Shown here: positions 1 through 10,376 of the stretch, piece after piece | How the letters are laid out: every line of letters starts with the position of its first letter | Numbering within the stretch: the stretch's first letter is position 1 | From: Rothia sp. (in: high G+C Gram-positive bacteria) | GTDB lineage: Bacteria; Actinomycetota; Actinomycetes; Actinomycetales; Micrococcaceae | Length of the DNA: 64,000 nucleotides | Assembly (NCBI RefSeq): GCF_030540545.1 | Contig: NZ_JAUNVZ010000003.1 | Coordinates: forward strand, 124,001-188,000 | Direction: 5' to 3' | Made by a program: the position numbers and the translations under genes | Notes under the pieces: model-generated | Told to the model about the DNA's origin: nothing | Seen by the model: only the letters and a program-made list of their open reading frames with translations | Database searches by the model: none

Positions 1-16
1 AAGTGTTCGAGTGATG

Positions 17-877
17 CTAGGAAAGCAGACCCAGCAGGTACTCACCGTAGCCGCTCTTACGCAGAGGCTCGGCAATGGTGCGCAGCTGCTCATCGCTCAT
101 CCAGCCGTTACGCCATGCAATTTCTTCCGGGCAACCGATGGACAGACCCTGACGGTTCTGCACGGTGCGGATGAAATTCGTGGCATCAGCGAGTGAATCG
201 AAGGTTCCGGTATCCAACCAGGCGGTGCCTCGCGGGAGAACCTCAACCTTTAGTTTACCTGCATCCAGGTAGACACGGTTAAGGTCGGTGATTTCCAGCT
301 CGCCGCGCGGGGAAGGCTTAATTTCCTGAGCGTGGCGTACTACCGCGTTGTCGTAGAAGTATAGGCCCGGGATAGCGTAGTTGCTCTTGGGGTGTTCGGG
401 CTTCTCTTCAATGGAAAGCGCATTGAAGTTCTCGTCGAACTCAACCACACCGTATGCCTTAGGATCAGCTACGCGGTAGGCAAAGACGGTTGCACCGTCC
501 TTCTGATCGTACTTCGCCAGCTGGGTACCCAGACCCGGGCCGTAGAAAATATTATCGCCCAGCACCAGAGCTACAGAATCATCACCAATAAAGTCAGCGC
601 CCAGAATAAACGCCTGCGCCAAGCCATCGGGGGAAGGCTGTACCTTGTACTGTAACTCAATACCAAAGCGGGAGCCATCGCCCAGTAGACGCTGAAACTG
701 CTCCTGATCCTGCGGGGTAGTAATAACCAGAATCTCACGAATTCCCGCCAGCATCAGAGTGGACAGCGGGTAATAAATCATCGGCTTGTCGTACACGGGA
801 GTGAGCTGCTTGCTAATGCCCTGAGTGATGGGGTGCAAACGAGAACCGGTACCGCCGGCAAGAATAATGCCCTTCAT
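17..877 (-). CDS. rmlA: Glucose-1-phosphate thymidylyltransferase RmlA
   Basis: First step of dTDP-L-rhamnose synthesis: joins dTTP and glucose-1-phosphate to give dTDP-glucose in the cytoplasm. The 286-residue protein has the usual family length. The N-terminus carries the nucleotide-binding signature [11 protein letters not shown] (about residues 8-18), followed by [17 protein letters not shown], both diagnostic of short RmlA enzymes. The gene is complete and divergent from rmlB with a 74-bp gap, so the two promoters lie back to back. The remaining pathway enzymes (RmlB and an RmlC-RmlD fusion) are on the other strand immediately beyond. A purine-rich AGAAG sits just before the ATG. Assignment is secure. 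Confidence 0.96.
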   Translation of the reverse strand: MKGIILAGGTGSRLHPITQGISKQLTPVYDKPMIYYPLSTLMLAGIREILVITTPQDQEQFQRLLGDGSRFGIELQYKVQPSPDGLAQAFILGADFIGDDSVALVLGDNIFYGPGLGTQLAKYDQKDGATVFAYRVADPKAYGVVEFDENFNALSIEEKPEHPKSNYAIPGLYFYDNAVVRHAQEIKPSPRGELEITDLNRVYLDAGKLKVEVLPRGTAWLDTGTFDSLADATNFIRTVQNRQGLSIGCPEEIAWRNGWMSDEQLRTIAEPLRKSGYGEYLLGLLS

Positions 878-938
878 AGTTCTTCTATTGTGTCATGTTT
901 TACCTAGTGAATGCGCGAAAAATAGGTGTGTTATGAGA

Positions 939-1949
<1,011 letters not shown>

Positions 1950-1950
<1 letters not shown>

Positions 1951-3362
1951 TGACCAAAGAACTGAAGGTCACGACGACCGACATCCCGGGTTTGCTCATT
2001 ATTGACCTGCCCGTGCACGGGGACAACCGCGGATGGTTCAAGGAAAACTGGCAGCGCGAGAAGATGCTCGCAGCCGGCCTGCCCGATTTCAACCCGGTGC
2101 AGAACAATATTTCCTTTAACGCTTCGGTCGGTACCACTCGCGGTATTCACGCAGAGCCCTGGGATAAGTACGTATCCGTGGCAACCGGTCGCATTTTCGG
2201 CGCCTGGGTTGATCTGCGTGCCGGTGATTCCTTCGGCACCGTGGTGACCGTTGAACTGGGTCCGGATACCGCTATTTTCGTGCCGCGCGGCGTGGGTAAT
2301 TCCTTCCAGACTCTGGAAGAGAATACCGCCTACACCTACCTGGTCAATGACCACTGGTCGGCGGATGCAGTGAGCGGTTATAGCTTCCTGAACCTGGCGG
2401 ATGAGACCGTGGCCATTGACTGGCCTATTGACCTTTCCCAGGCTGAGCTGTCCGAGAAGGATAAGAACCACCCGCGCCTGAACGAGATTGAGCCCCTGCA
2501 GACTGATCCGATTCTGATTGTGGGCGCGAACGGTCAGCTGGGCCGTGAGCTGGTTCGTCAGCTCTCCGAGGCAAATATTCCCTATATTGCTACTACTCGC
2601 GAGCAGCTGGATATTGCGAATCCGGCTCAGTGGAAGGAAGCCTTCCGCTGGCGTTCTCTGCGCGCGGTGATTAATGCTGCTGCGTACACCGCGGTGGATG
2701 CTGCTGAAACCCCCGAGGGCCGCGCGGCGGCTTGGGCTGCGAATGCTCAGGGTGTTGCTGCTCTGGCTGCGGTATGTCAGGAAGCGAACCTGCCCCTGGT
2801 GCATATTTCTACCGACTATGTCTTTGATGGATCCCTGCCGGTGGGCGAGGAGTACTCGGTGGAGCACCCCATTGCGCCTCTGAGCGTATACGGTGCCTCT
2901 AAGGCAGCCGGTGAGGCAGCTGCGAGTGCCTGGGCTAAGCACTATGTGCTGCGTACCAGCTGGGTTGTTGGCGAAGGTAAGAACTTCGTGGCAACCATGG
3001 CTTCGCTGGCTGAGCGCGGCATTGACCCCGCTGTGGTCTCTGATCAGGTGGGTCGCCCGACCTTTACCCAGGATCTGGCGGGTGCTGCCCTGCATCTGCT
3101 GCTGAGCGGAGCCGAGTACGGTACCTATCACGTGTCCAATACCGGTCCGGTGATTTCCTGGGCTGATTTTGCGCGCGCTGTGTATGAAGGTACCGGTCAC
3201 GACCCGGCTCGTGTTTCGGACACCACCACCGCTGAGTACTTTGCTAATGCTGAGGTGTTTGCCCCTCGCCCGGCTAACTCGGCAATGGATCTCTCCAAGC
3301 TCATTGCTGCGGGCTTTACCCCGCGTAACCACGCAGATGCTCTCACGGAGTATCTGAACTAA
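1950..3362 (+). CDS. Bifunctional dTDP-4-dehydrorhamnose 3,5-epimerase / reductase (RmlC-RmlD fusion)
   Basis: Catalyses the last two dTDP-rhamnose steps in one 470-residue polypeptide. Residues 1 to about 180 are an RmlC-like cupin with the catalytic-histidine segment RGIHAEPWDKY (His67). Residues about 186-470 are an RmlD-like NADPH reductase with VGANGQLGREL (residues 191-201), HISTDYVFDG and the YGASK active-site pair (Tyr314, Lys318). The reading frame extends upstream into rmlB, but the start is taken as the ATG at 1950, which overlaps the rmlB stop codon and begins with the RmlC fold. Such fusions are known in actinobacteria. Followed by a strong terminator. Confidence 0.93.
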
Positions 3363-3370
3363 TACGAATG

Positions 3371-3400
3371 TAGGTTAGCCTGTTGGAACAGGCTAACCTA
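3371..3400 (+). terminator. Rho-independent terminator after rmlBCD
   Basis: A 13-bp perfect inverted repeat (TAGGTTAGCCTGT and its complement) with a 4-nt loop lies 8 nt after the rmlCD stop and is followed by a T-rich run (TATATTTTAG). It separates the rhamnose genes from the YfhO-like gene. Confidence 0.85.
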
Positions 3401-3432
3401 TATTTTAGCTATCTTATCCATTAGATGGACAT

Positions 3433-5484
3433 ATGATGAAAACAAAAATCACTCACATACTTTCTAAGCACTCATTTCAAGTATTTTTCCTTCTTCTTTT
3501 TCTTGAAGTTGTAACATACTGTCACTATTTTGTGGGTTTAACTGCTGTTAATGGTGATATTAACGGTCATTATTTTACCGATTCTTATTTTTGGTGGAAT
3601 AATGGTGGTCTCTTTAACCCCCCGGAATGGGTACCCTATACGTGGATGGGTCGTCCGGGTGGGGTCAACCTGCAGGATGGATCCTACGTTCTACCTCAAG
3701 GTGTCGCAAATCTTATTTCTCCTTGGACTCCTGGGGTAGCTGCAATTCTTTCTGCATGCACGACGGCTTTCGGCGCGTGGGGAATGTATCTGCTGATACG
3801 TCGCTTGGGCAAATCGCACGGTCTTGCGCTCATCGCTCTGGTAGCTCAGTTTTACGCTCCGCAGATTTTCTCTAATGCACAGTTCCTAGATTTCCATCGT
3901 GGCGCTGCGTATACTCCTTGGATTCTATTGATTTGCTCTCCTTTGTGGTATTGGGAGAAGCGCTGGGGTGTCCCACTTGCGGTTCTAATCCTATGGCAAA
4001 CTTTCGTTGGCGTGTACCCCGGTATGTTGATTGGTTCAGGCCTTGCTATTCTGGCATGGTCTATTGCTTGGTTCCTTATACAGAAGGAACGTTCGTGGGT
4101 TCTGCGATTGTCCATATCGATTGTGTTTGGGGTTGTTCTTTCTATAGCTAAAGTTGCCCCCGCGTTACTGCAGGGCACTGGCGTCCGGGATATAACTCCG
4201 CAGCGTATTTCTACCACGGTGGCGAATTTTGGTACGTTCTTCTTCCCCTACGATAATTCAGCGCTCACATCCGATATCTCGATGCGCTCTTTCTTTATCG
4301 TGATGCCGGTTCTCTTCGGTTTGCTCTTCTTGACTCGAAAGATGGAGAACCTGGCACCGGTCGTCTCTATGCTGAGTGTATCTATCGTTTTGCTGGCTGG
4401 ATCAATTTTCTGTGAAGACCTGCTGATGAAGATTCCCGGTATTAACCTAAGCCGTTTTATTGCAAATGACTATAAGCTGGCTTTCATTGAGTCTTTGATG
4501 ATTCTTGGGCTCTTTGGCCTAGACCGTCTTGTATCTGGGCAGTATTCTGCCAAGGATATACGCATTCGGGCAGTTATCTTCGGTTTTGTTATTTTAGGGG
4601 CAGCTCTTACCCTGAGCTTCCCTAGTTCTGCAGTGCGCAAGGCAATCTTTGTAGTTCCTGGTATTGTGTTTGCGCTACTTTTGCTGGTCGTTGCAAAGTA
4701 CAAGAGTTCTACTTCGAAGAATTTCCTGGCGGGGCTTCTGGTTGTTTCGCTTATCTCCGGTGTATATGGTGCTTACTCTGTAACGAGTACCTGGGCTTCT
4801 AGTAAGTCTAAGGTGCAGACCAATATTTTTGGTCAGCCTTTGTCTCAGGTGATGTCTCAAGGGCATCCGTGTAATGGGGTCTATGAACGACGTGGGTCTC
4901 GCGTTGTCGTTACTGGAGACCTTGCACATGACACTCTTGGGCTTATTGGAAGTATTACCTGTGTGGAGTCAACAGCGGGGTATGCCAATATTCAGGGCAG
5001 CCCGGTGCTGACAGATCAGATGGCGCAGATGACTGGAGAGAATTCTCAAGATTGGATTAAATTCTACAGCGCACCGGGTGCTGTCGTTCCCCTGTCTGAT
5101 AACTTCCCCCAAGGACTATCTGATAGTTGCCTTAACGAGGGAACCTGTGGTTCTCTTGAATTTAAATCTACTGAGTACAAGCAGCGCGGTGCTGTTTCCT
5201 ATGATGTGGTTTCTCATAAAGATCAGCTTGTTGTGCTGAATGAATCGTACTATAAGGGTTGGTCTGCTCAGCTCTGTGATTTGTCTGGGCAAAGCTGTCG
5301 CTCTGTAGAGACTAGCTCTGGTCCTGGACATGTCATTCAGCTCTCTTTGCCTCAGGGGGAGTACAAGCTAAACCTTGAGTATCATCAGCCGCATAGGACT
5401 TTTTTCCTGTCCACTTTCTGGATTGCTCTTCTGTTGCTTCCGATTACTTTCTTTATTCCTGCTCTCAAGCGTAAGGAAGGTTAA
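3433..5484 (+). CDS. YfhO-family polytopic membrane protein (putative GT-C-type glycosyltransferase)
   Basis: A 683-residue integral membrane protein. A first membrane segment at about residues 12-31 is followed by an extracytoplasmic loop rich in Trp and Pro, then about ten further hydrophobic segments to residue 455, an extracytoplasmic C-terminal domain (about 460-655), and a last membrane segment ending in basic LKRKEG. The C-terminal NESYYKGWSAQLCD and the late LPQGEYKLNLEYHQP stretch are typical of the YfhO family, members of which transfer sugars to lipid- or wall-linked polymers. The gene is visibly more A+T-rich than its neighbours, with many TTT, ATT and TCT codons, which suggests separate ancestry. 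It follows rmlCD on the same strand but beyond a terminator. The sugar and acceptor cannot be told from sequence. Confidence 0.8.
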   Translation: MMKTKITHILSKHSFQVFFLLLFLEVVTYCHYFVGLTAVNGDINGHYFTDSYFWWNNGGLFNPPEWVPYTWMGRPGGVNLQDGSYVLPQGVANLISPWTPGVAAILSACTTAFGAWGMYLLIRRLGKSHGLALIALVAQFYAPQIFSNAQFLDFHRGAAYTPWILLICSPLWYWEKRWGVPLAVLILWQTFVGVYPGMLIGSGLAILAWSIAWFLIQKERSWVLRLSISIVFGVVLSIAKVAPALLQGTGVRDITPQRISTTVANFGTFFFPYDNSALTSDISMRSFFIVMPVLFGLLFLTRKMENLAPVVSMLSVSIVLLAGSIFCEDLLMKIPGINLSRFIANDYKLAFIESLMILGLFGLDRLVSGQYSAKDIRIRAVIFGFVILGAALTLSFPSSAVRKAIFVVPGIVFALLLLVVAKYKSSTSKNFLAGLLVVSLISGVYGAYSVTSTWASSKSKVQTNIFGQPLSQVMSQGHPCNGVYERRGSRVVVTGDLAHDTLGLIGSITCVESTAGYANIQGSPVLTDQMAQMTGENSQDWIKFYSAPGAVVPLSDNFPQGLSDSCLNEGTCGSLEFKSTEYKQRGAVSYDVVSHKDQLVVLNESYYKGWSAQLCDLSGQSCRSVETSSGPGHVIQLSLPQGEYKLNLEYHQPHRTFFLSTFWIALLLLPITFFIPALKRKEG

Positions 5485-5790
5485 AATTTGTTGCGATTTT
5501 CTAATCTAGTGTAGTTCTGCATACCCTATCCTGCCGGTATGTCTCATGAACGGCTCGTAGTAGGAGGGCACTGGTTACCCTTTTCTAAGGTATTACCACT
5601 CAGATCGGGTGGGCGGGCTGGCTCTGGCCGCGTAACGGTATTGATCAGGTGGGCAATCCCTAAGGTGTAGAACCATACACTCGCTAAATATCTGGGCCAG
5701 AAGGTATAAAGCCGGTAAAAGATAGGGGGCGGGGCGGTTATATAACCGCCCCGCCCCCTATGCGTTTAAACCCGGTAAGGTTCTGAAATA
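5485..5790. other. Non-coding gap between the YfhO-like gene and greA
   Basis: Holds one very strong hairpin at 5722-5760. The remaining roughly 230 bases (5485-5720) match no RNA family I recognise. A minus-strand frame stays open from about 5770 down to a TGA at 5544-5546 but has no plausible start codon. Confidence 0.6.
5722..5760. terminator. Bidirectional terminator between the YfhO-like gene and greA
   Basis: Near-perfect 19-bp G+C-rich palindrome (TAGGGGGCGGGGCGG and its complement around a TTATATAA centre). It lies between convergent genes, about 30 bases past the greA stop on the minus strand, and probably ends transcription from both sides. Confidence 0.85.
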
Positions 5791-6285
5791 TTAGCCTTGG
5801 AAGGGAGTAACCGAGATGATCTTCGCGCTCATTTCGTTACCATTGGGAGCCGCGTAGGTGACGGTCTCGCCTTCCTTATGACCCAGCAGAGCCGCACCCA
5901 TGGGCGACTTCTCGCTGAACACACGCAGATCGCTACCTGCAGGCAGGGTCTCCTCAATCTCGCGGGAACCCAGCAGGAACTTCATGGTGCGCGCACCAAT
6001 CTGTGCCTCAATCACCATGCCCAGAGCAACCACGCCGTTATCCTTGGGCGCGTCGCCCACCTGAGCGGTTTCCAGCAGGTGCTTGAGTTGCTTAATGCGC
6101 GCCTCATTCTTGCCCTGCTCATCGCGGGCAGCGTGGTAGCCGCCGTTCTCACGCAGATCGCCCTCATCGCGAGCCTGAGCAATACGATCCACAATTTCCT
6201 GACGGTAGGGGCCCGAGAGGTACTCCAGCTCCTTGGTCAGCGAGTCAAAAGCTTCCTGAGTGAGCCATGCGCCGTTTTCAGCCAT
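5791..6285 (-). CDS. greA: Transcription elongation factor GreA
   Basis: Rescues backtracked RNA polymerase by stimulating cleavage of the 3' end of the transcript. This 164-residue protein has an N-terminal coiled coil, with the tip acidic residues in ARDEGDLRENGGYHAARDEQ (about residues 37-56), and a C-terminal FKBP-like domain ending in SPMGAALLGHKEGETVTY. The start is the ATG at 6285 (MAENGAWLTQEAF), preceded by GGAG; the frame stays open a further 117 nt upstream without family similarity. Divergent from mca, the arrangement seen around mycobacterial greA/mca, but without the small membrane protein gene that lies between them there. Confidence 0.95.
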   Translation of the reverse strand: MAENGAWLTQEAFDSLTKELEYLSGPYRQEIVDRIAQARDEGDLRENGGYHAARDEQGKNEARIKQLKHLLETAQVGDAPKDNGVVALGMVIEAQIGARTMKFLLGSREIEETLPAGSDLRVFSEKSPMGAALLGHKEGETVTYAAPNGNEMSAKIISVTPFQG

Positions 6286-6591
6286 TAAATCTCCAAAAGG
6301 TAGGGCGCCAGAGGGCGCAAGGAACCCCGCAACGGGGTGATACAAAGATACTGCACACCATTTTACGTGCAGGAGAAGACTATATCGAATATTCACCGGC
6401 ACGTGAACACTTCGCGGCAGTAAATATCGGTATTCGTATGCTCAGCACCGCAGAGAGACAGCAAAGATGACGATTTATGAACCGCTATTACGCCCTAAGA
6501 CAGCCCTCCTGTAGAAACAGGGGATAAGGAGCCATAAAAGAGTACAATAGCCACAGATACTCCACGAGACACAGCACAGGAAGAGACACCC
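6286..6591. other. Divergent greA/mca intergenic region
   Basis: About 305 bases without a gene. TACAAT at 6543-6548 is a plausible -10 box for mca, giving a leader of about 37 nt that contains the GGAAGAG ribosome binding site. The greA promoter must lie on the other side but is not clear. In Mycobacterium a DUF4307-type membrane protein gene sits between greA and mca; none is encoded here. Confidence 0.55.
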
Positions 6592-7593
6592 ATGCACGAT
6601 CTAATCGGCCAGCTTAAAACCCTCAACGCAGCCCTACCCACACGCGACGATGCACCGGCTCTCGCCGATGATTATAGCGGTCTGCGTATCCTAGCAGTGC
6701 ACGCCCACCCCGATGATGAGTCCTCCAAGGGTGCGGCGGCAGCGGCAGCCTATGTGGCACGAGGCGCCCGCTATATGGTGGTCTCCATGACCGGCGGCGA
6801 GCGCGGCGATATTCTCAATGAGCAGGTTGCCTCCAATCCGCGCGCTCATCGCGACTTGCCCGGTCTGCGTCGTAGTGAAATGGCTGCAGCTCGCGAGGCA
6901 CTGGGTATTGAGCACCGCTGGGCAGGTTTTGTGGACTCCGGTCTGCCCGAGGGTGACCCGCTGCCCCCGCTGCCCTATGGTTGCTTTGCCTCCCTGCCTC
7001 TGGAACAGGCGGCAGCGCCCTTGGTGCGTCTGGTGCGTGAGTACCGTCCGCATATTATTCTGAGCTATGACGAAATCGGCGGCTACCCCCACCCGGACCA
7101 CATTATGAGCCACAAGGTCGCTGTGGAGGCTTTCCAGAAGGCAGGCGACCCGCACGCCTATGTGGGCGAGGGGGAACCCTGGCAGCCGCTCAAGCTTTAC
7201 TACGATAAGATTTTCAGCCCCGAACGCACCCTGGCTCTGCATGAGCATCTGCTCAAGACCCGCGGTGAGAGCCCCATGGCTCCCTGGGTTGAGAATATTG
7301 CCGCTCGCCTGGACTCTGCGCCTAAGCACCGCACTACCACCCGCATTCCCAGCTTTGACTACTTTGAGAAGCGTGATGCGGCTCTGCTGGCTCACGCTTC
7401 CCAGGTGGAGCCGCACGGTGTGTTCTTTGCTGTGCCCACCGAGGAGCTCAAGGATGTCTGGCCCTGGGAGGATTACAGTCTGATTGAGTCTCTGGTGCCC
7501 ACCCCCGCTAAGGATGGGGGAGCGGAGTGGTGCTTTGCCGAGGGTATTGATTACTCGAACCCGAATCTGCATCTGGCTTCTTATAGCATCTAG
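6592..7593 (+). CDS. mca: Mycothiol S-conjugate amidase Mca
   Basis: Zinc amidase that cleaves mycothiol conjugates of toxins and antibiotics, releasing a mercapturic acid for export; part of mycothiol-based detoxification. This 333-residue LmbE/PIG-L fold protein has the metal site HAHPDDESSKG (His39, Asp41-Asp42) and the second site GGYPHPDHIMSH. The tail DVWPWEDYSLIES is typical of Mca rather than the related deacetylase MshB. It is longer than usual because of about 25 extra N-terminal residues. Preceded by GGAAGAG; neighbours greA and, further on, glpX and fumC match actinobacterial gene order. It implies that the organism makes mycothiol. Confidence 0.92.
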   Translation: MHDLIGQLKTLNAALPTRDDAPALADDYSGLRILAVHAHPDDESSKGAAAAAAYVARGARYMVVSMTGGERGDILNEQVASNPRAHRDLPGLRRSEMAAAREALGIEHRWAGFVDSGLPEGDPLPPLPYGCFASLPLEQAAAPLVRLVREYRPHIILSYDEIGGYPHPDHIMSHKVAVEAFQKAGDPHAYVGEGEPWQPLKLYYDKIFSPERTLALHEHLLKTRGESPMAPWVENIAARLDSAPKHRTTTRIPSFDYFEKRDAALLAHASQVEPHGVFFAVPTEELKDVWPWEDYSLIESLVPTPAKDGGAEWCFAEGIDYSNPNLHLASYSI

Positions 7594-7663
7594 GCGTCCT
7601 ATAGTCTCTAGGGTTCCTAGTGCATCGCTTCTCATCATCGCATGATAATAGCGAATGAGCATT

Positions 7664-7700
7664 CTATAGCCCGCGTATTCTCTATGCGGGCTATAGTTTT
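7664..7700 (+). terminator. Terminator after mca
   Basis: Perfect 11-bp stem CTATAGCCCGC / GCGGGCTATAG with an 11-nt loop, followed directly by TTTT. It ends the mca transcript about 75 nt downstream of its stop codon. Confidence 0.85.
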
Positions 7701-7753
7701 GCCTATATTCGGGCAGGGCGCCCTGTATAGAGCGTGCGATAAAATAGAGGACT

Positions 7754-8767
7754 ATGAGCACTATTCTGCAATCCGATATTTGGGCACGTTTCCAGCAAGT
7801 CAATGGCCACACCGTTATCCGTCGCAGCGGTGAGGGCTGGTCCTATCTTGCCACCGTAGAAGGCGGCGCCACCGGTAAATACCTCTACGCACCCTACGGC
7901 CCGGTTGCTCAGAACGCTCAGGTTTTCGATGCGGCCCTTGCTTCCCTGCGTGAGGAAGCCAAGAAGCAGCACTGCCTCTTTGTGCGCATTGAACCCACCC
8001 AGGAGCAGATCTGGGGCATGGAAGCACCGCGCGAATTTTTGGTGTCCCGAGGCGCCCGCCTGGCACCGCGCCAGGTGCAGCCTGCCCACACCCAGATTAT
8101 TTCCCTGGCGGGTACTGAGGACGAGATCCTCAAGGGCATGAAGTCCACCAACCGCAATCTGCACCGCAATATCCACAAAAAGGGTGTGGTGATTGAATCC
8201 TCGCAGAACCCAGCGGATATGCCCATTCTCTTTAAATTCCTGGCGGAGACCGCCGACCGTAATGGTTTTAACCGTCAGCAGGATGATTATCTGAGCCTGG
8301 TTGCTGAGACCCTTATGCCTGCGGACGCCGCGAGCCTGTACATTGCCTACCTGGTGACAGAAGACGAGAAGGGCGAGAGCAGCCGCGAACCCATTGCCGC
8401 CGCTTTTGTCTACGACTCGGACGATACTCGCGTCTACGCTCATGCTGCCGCCTCTTTTGAGCACCGCAAGCTCTCGGCGGGTATCCCCCTGGTGACCACC
8501 TTTATTCTGGATGCCAAGGCTAAGGGACTGAAGTATGTGGATCTCTTCGGTATCGCCCCGGAGAATGAACCCGACCATGAATGGGCGGGCTTTACCAAGT
8601 TTAAGAAGTCCTTTGGTGGCGAGTCGGTAGAGTATCCGGGTACCTGGGATGTGCCTGTATACTCCCTGGGCTATGAGGCATATCTGGCGGTGTATAAGGC
8701 TCGCCCGGTTATCTCTGAGAAGCTTGGCACTCTCAAGAGCCGCCTGAAGAAGCTGCTGAAAAAGTAG
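7754..8767 (+). CDS. FemAB/FemX-family aminoacyltransferase
   Basis: Likely adds an amino acid from aminoacyl-tRNA to the peptidoglycan stem peptide on lipid II, building the interpeptide cross-bridge. The 337 residues form the double GNAT fold of the family, with LKGMKSTNRNLHRNIHKKGV (about residues 125-145) and late family motifs YVDLFGIAP and WAGFTKFKKSFGG. The C-terminus is basic (LKSRLKKLLKK). TAAAAT lies 8 nt upstream of the ATG and AGAGG 3 nt upstream, so the transcript is short-leadered or leaderless. Which residue is added cannot be read from sequence. Confidence 0.87.
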   Translation: MSTILQSDIWARFQQVNGHTVIRRSGEGWSYLATVEGGATGKYLYAPYGPVAQNAQVFDAALASLREEAKKQHCLFVRIEPTQEQIWGMEAPREFLVSRGARLAPRQVQPAHTQIISLAGTEDEILKGMKSTNRNLHRNIHKKGVVIESSQNPADMPILFKFLAETADRNGFNRQQDDYLSLVAETLMPADAASLYIAYLVTEDEKGESSREPIAAAFVYDSDDTRVYAHAAASFEHRKLSAGIPLVTTFILDAKAKGLKYVDLFGIAPENEPDHEWAGFTKFKKSFGGESVEYPGTWDVPVYSLGYEAYLAVYKARPVISEKLGTLKSRLKKLLKK

Positions 8768-8802
8768 AATAGAGATTCTTTAATACTCCATTTACTCTAA
8801 AA

Positions 8803-8835
8803 AAGGGGCACCCCGTAACGCACGGGGTGCCCCTT
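8803..8835. terminator. Bidirectional terminator between the FemAB gene and glpX
   Basis: 14-bp perfect stem AAGGGGCACCCCGT / ACGGGGTGCCCCTT with a 5-nt loop between convergent genes, flanked by A-run and T-rich sequence. Confidence 0.88.
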
Positions 8836-8857
8836 GTGAATCTCACCAGAGGAAGAA

Positions 8858-9853
8858 TTACTTAGTGTGAGAGAGAATCTCACGCATGCGGCTAATCTGG
8901 TGCTCAGCCTCAATGGTGCGCACGGTACCGCTCTTACCGCGCATAACCAGCGACTGGGTGGTCACAGTGTTCTTGTTATAGCGGACACCGCGCAGCAACT
9001 TGCCGTCGGTAATACCGGTAGCTGCAAAGAAGCAATTATCAGTGGTGACCAAATCGTCGGTGGTCAAAATAGCGTCCAGGTCCAGACCGGCTGCCAGTGC
9101 CTTCTCACGCTCGGCATCGTCGGTGGGAGCCAGACGACCCTGAATAATACCGCCGGTTGCCTTAATAGCGCAGGCTGCCACAACACCCTCGGGGGTGCCG
9201 CCGGTACCCATCATCAGGTCCACGCCGGTACCCTCGCGGCAGGCAGCAATAGCACCCGCAACATCGCCGTCCAGAATCATGCGGGTACGTGCACCGGTGG
9301 CACGGATTTCCTCAATGAGCTTGGCGTGGCGAGGACGATCGAGCACGCACACGGTCAGCTGGTTAATGCTCTTACCGGTTGCCTTAGCCACCAGGTGCAG
9401 GTTCTGCTTGACCGGCAGACGCAGATCCACCAGATCTGCTGCCTCCGGGCCGGTGACCAGCTTCTCCATGTAGAACACAGCGGAGGGATCGAACATGGTG
9501 CCGCCCTCGGCAACAGCAATAACGGAGAGTGCGTTATCCATACCCAGAGCGGTCAGGCGGGTACCGTCAATGGGGTCAACCGCAACGTCGAAACGGGGAC
9601 CGGAACCATCGCCCACGTTCTCGCCGTTAAAGAGCATGGGTGCCTTGTCCTTTTCGCCTTCGCCGATGACCACGGTGCCGTTGAAGGAGACCTGAGAGAG
9701 GCGGTAGCGCATGGCGTCCACGGCGGCGCCGTCTGCCATATTCTTATCGCCTACGCCCACGAGCGGGCCGGCGGCGATGGCTGCGGCTTCGGTGGCGCGC
9801 ACCAGTTCCAGAGCGAGGTTACGGTCGTTGAGGTGTTCGTATTCTTTGGTCAT
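8858..9853 (-). CDS. glpX: Class II fructose-1,6-bisphosphatase GlpX
   Basis: Hydrolyses fructose-1,6-bisphosphate to fructose-6-phosphate in gluconeogenesis. This 331-residue protein has the class II metal and substrate motifs [33 protein letters not shown] and [11 protein letters not shown] in the N-terminal half, and [11 protein letters not shown] in the C-terminal half. The start ATG at 9853 is preceded by AAGGTGAG. Actinobacteria generally use GlpX as their main FBPase. Neighbouring fumC agrees with the mycobacterial glpX-fum order. Confidence 0.95.
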   Translation of the reverse strand: MTKEYEHLNDRNLALELVRATEAAAIAAGPLVGVGDKNMADGAAVDAMRYRLSQVSFNGTVVIGEGEKDKAPMLFNGENVGDGSGPRFDVAVDPIDGTRLTALGMDNALSVIAVAEGGTMFDPSAVFYMEKLVTGPEAADLVDLRLPVKQNLHLVAKATGKSINQLTVCVLDRPRHAKLIEEIRATGARTRMILDGDVAGAIAACREGTGVDLMMGTGGTPEGVVAACAIKATGGIIQGRLAPTDDAEREKALAAGLDLDAILTTDDLVTTDNCFFAATGITDGKLLRGVRYNKNTVTTQSLVMRGKSGTVRTIEAEHQISRMREILSHTK

Positions 9854-10376
9854 TGCTCACCTTCGAGGTTAGGCGCCGGCACGCACGCTCTCGGGCTTGA
9901 GGCGGCGCTTGAAGGCGCTATTTCTTCCATCATAGCCCTACGGGGGCGCTTGGAGAGGGGAAAAGAGCGAGTTTTGGGCTGTGATGTACTTGTTTTCAGA
10001 AACTGGTACTCCCGCCCTGACATGTGTTCAGCTAGGGGATAATGTGGGTTCCGGCGTGCTAGCGACCGGTGGCTACCATTAGAAAGGGCTCGCTTGGCTG
10101 CACCCGCGTGTATTGAAAATATAGGTACGGAGAGAAGAAGAGAAAGGGTCGCCCGTACTCTATATGTGTACCGGTTAGAAACCCGCAAAATTGCCCTGTG
10201 CTTTTGATAATAAAGGCGCATCAACCTTAAGAAAATACCCTCTACTTCCCCTGGATTTCGCGGAAGATAAGCCGCGCGACACGGGCGGACATAAATATAG
10301 CTCAGCACACATTAGCGCTAAAATAGAAGGGTGTTATCGGGCTTTTGAGCCGCGTTTTCTACCGGAATGAGGAACT
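9854..10376. other. Non-coding region between glpX and carbonic anhydrase
   Basis: About 520 bases between divergent genes. A minus-strand frame is open across most of it (to about 10308), but its conceptual product is rich in Arg, Ser and Pro with no domain, membrane pattern or ribosome binding site, so I do not call it a gene. Promoters for both flanking genes should lie here. A GAGG ribosome binding site precedes the carbonic anhydrase ATG. Confidence 0.55.

Noticed and set aside
6691..7812. Minus-strand frame of 373 codons opposite mca
   Set aside because: Antisense to a well-supported enzyme gene; no independent evidence.
9850..10308. Minus-strand frame of 152 codons upstream of glpX
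   Set aside because: No ribosome binding site, low-quality composition, no domain, and it overlaps the glpX start; treated as non-coding.
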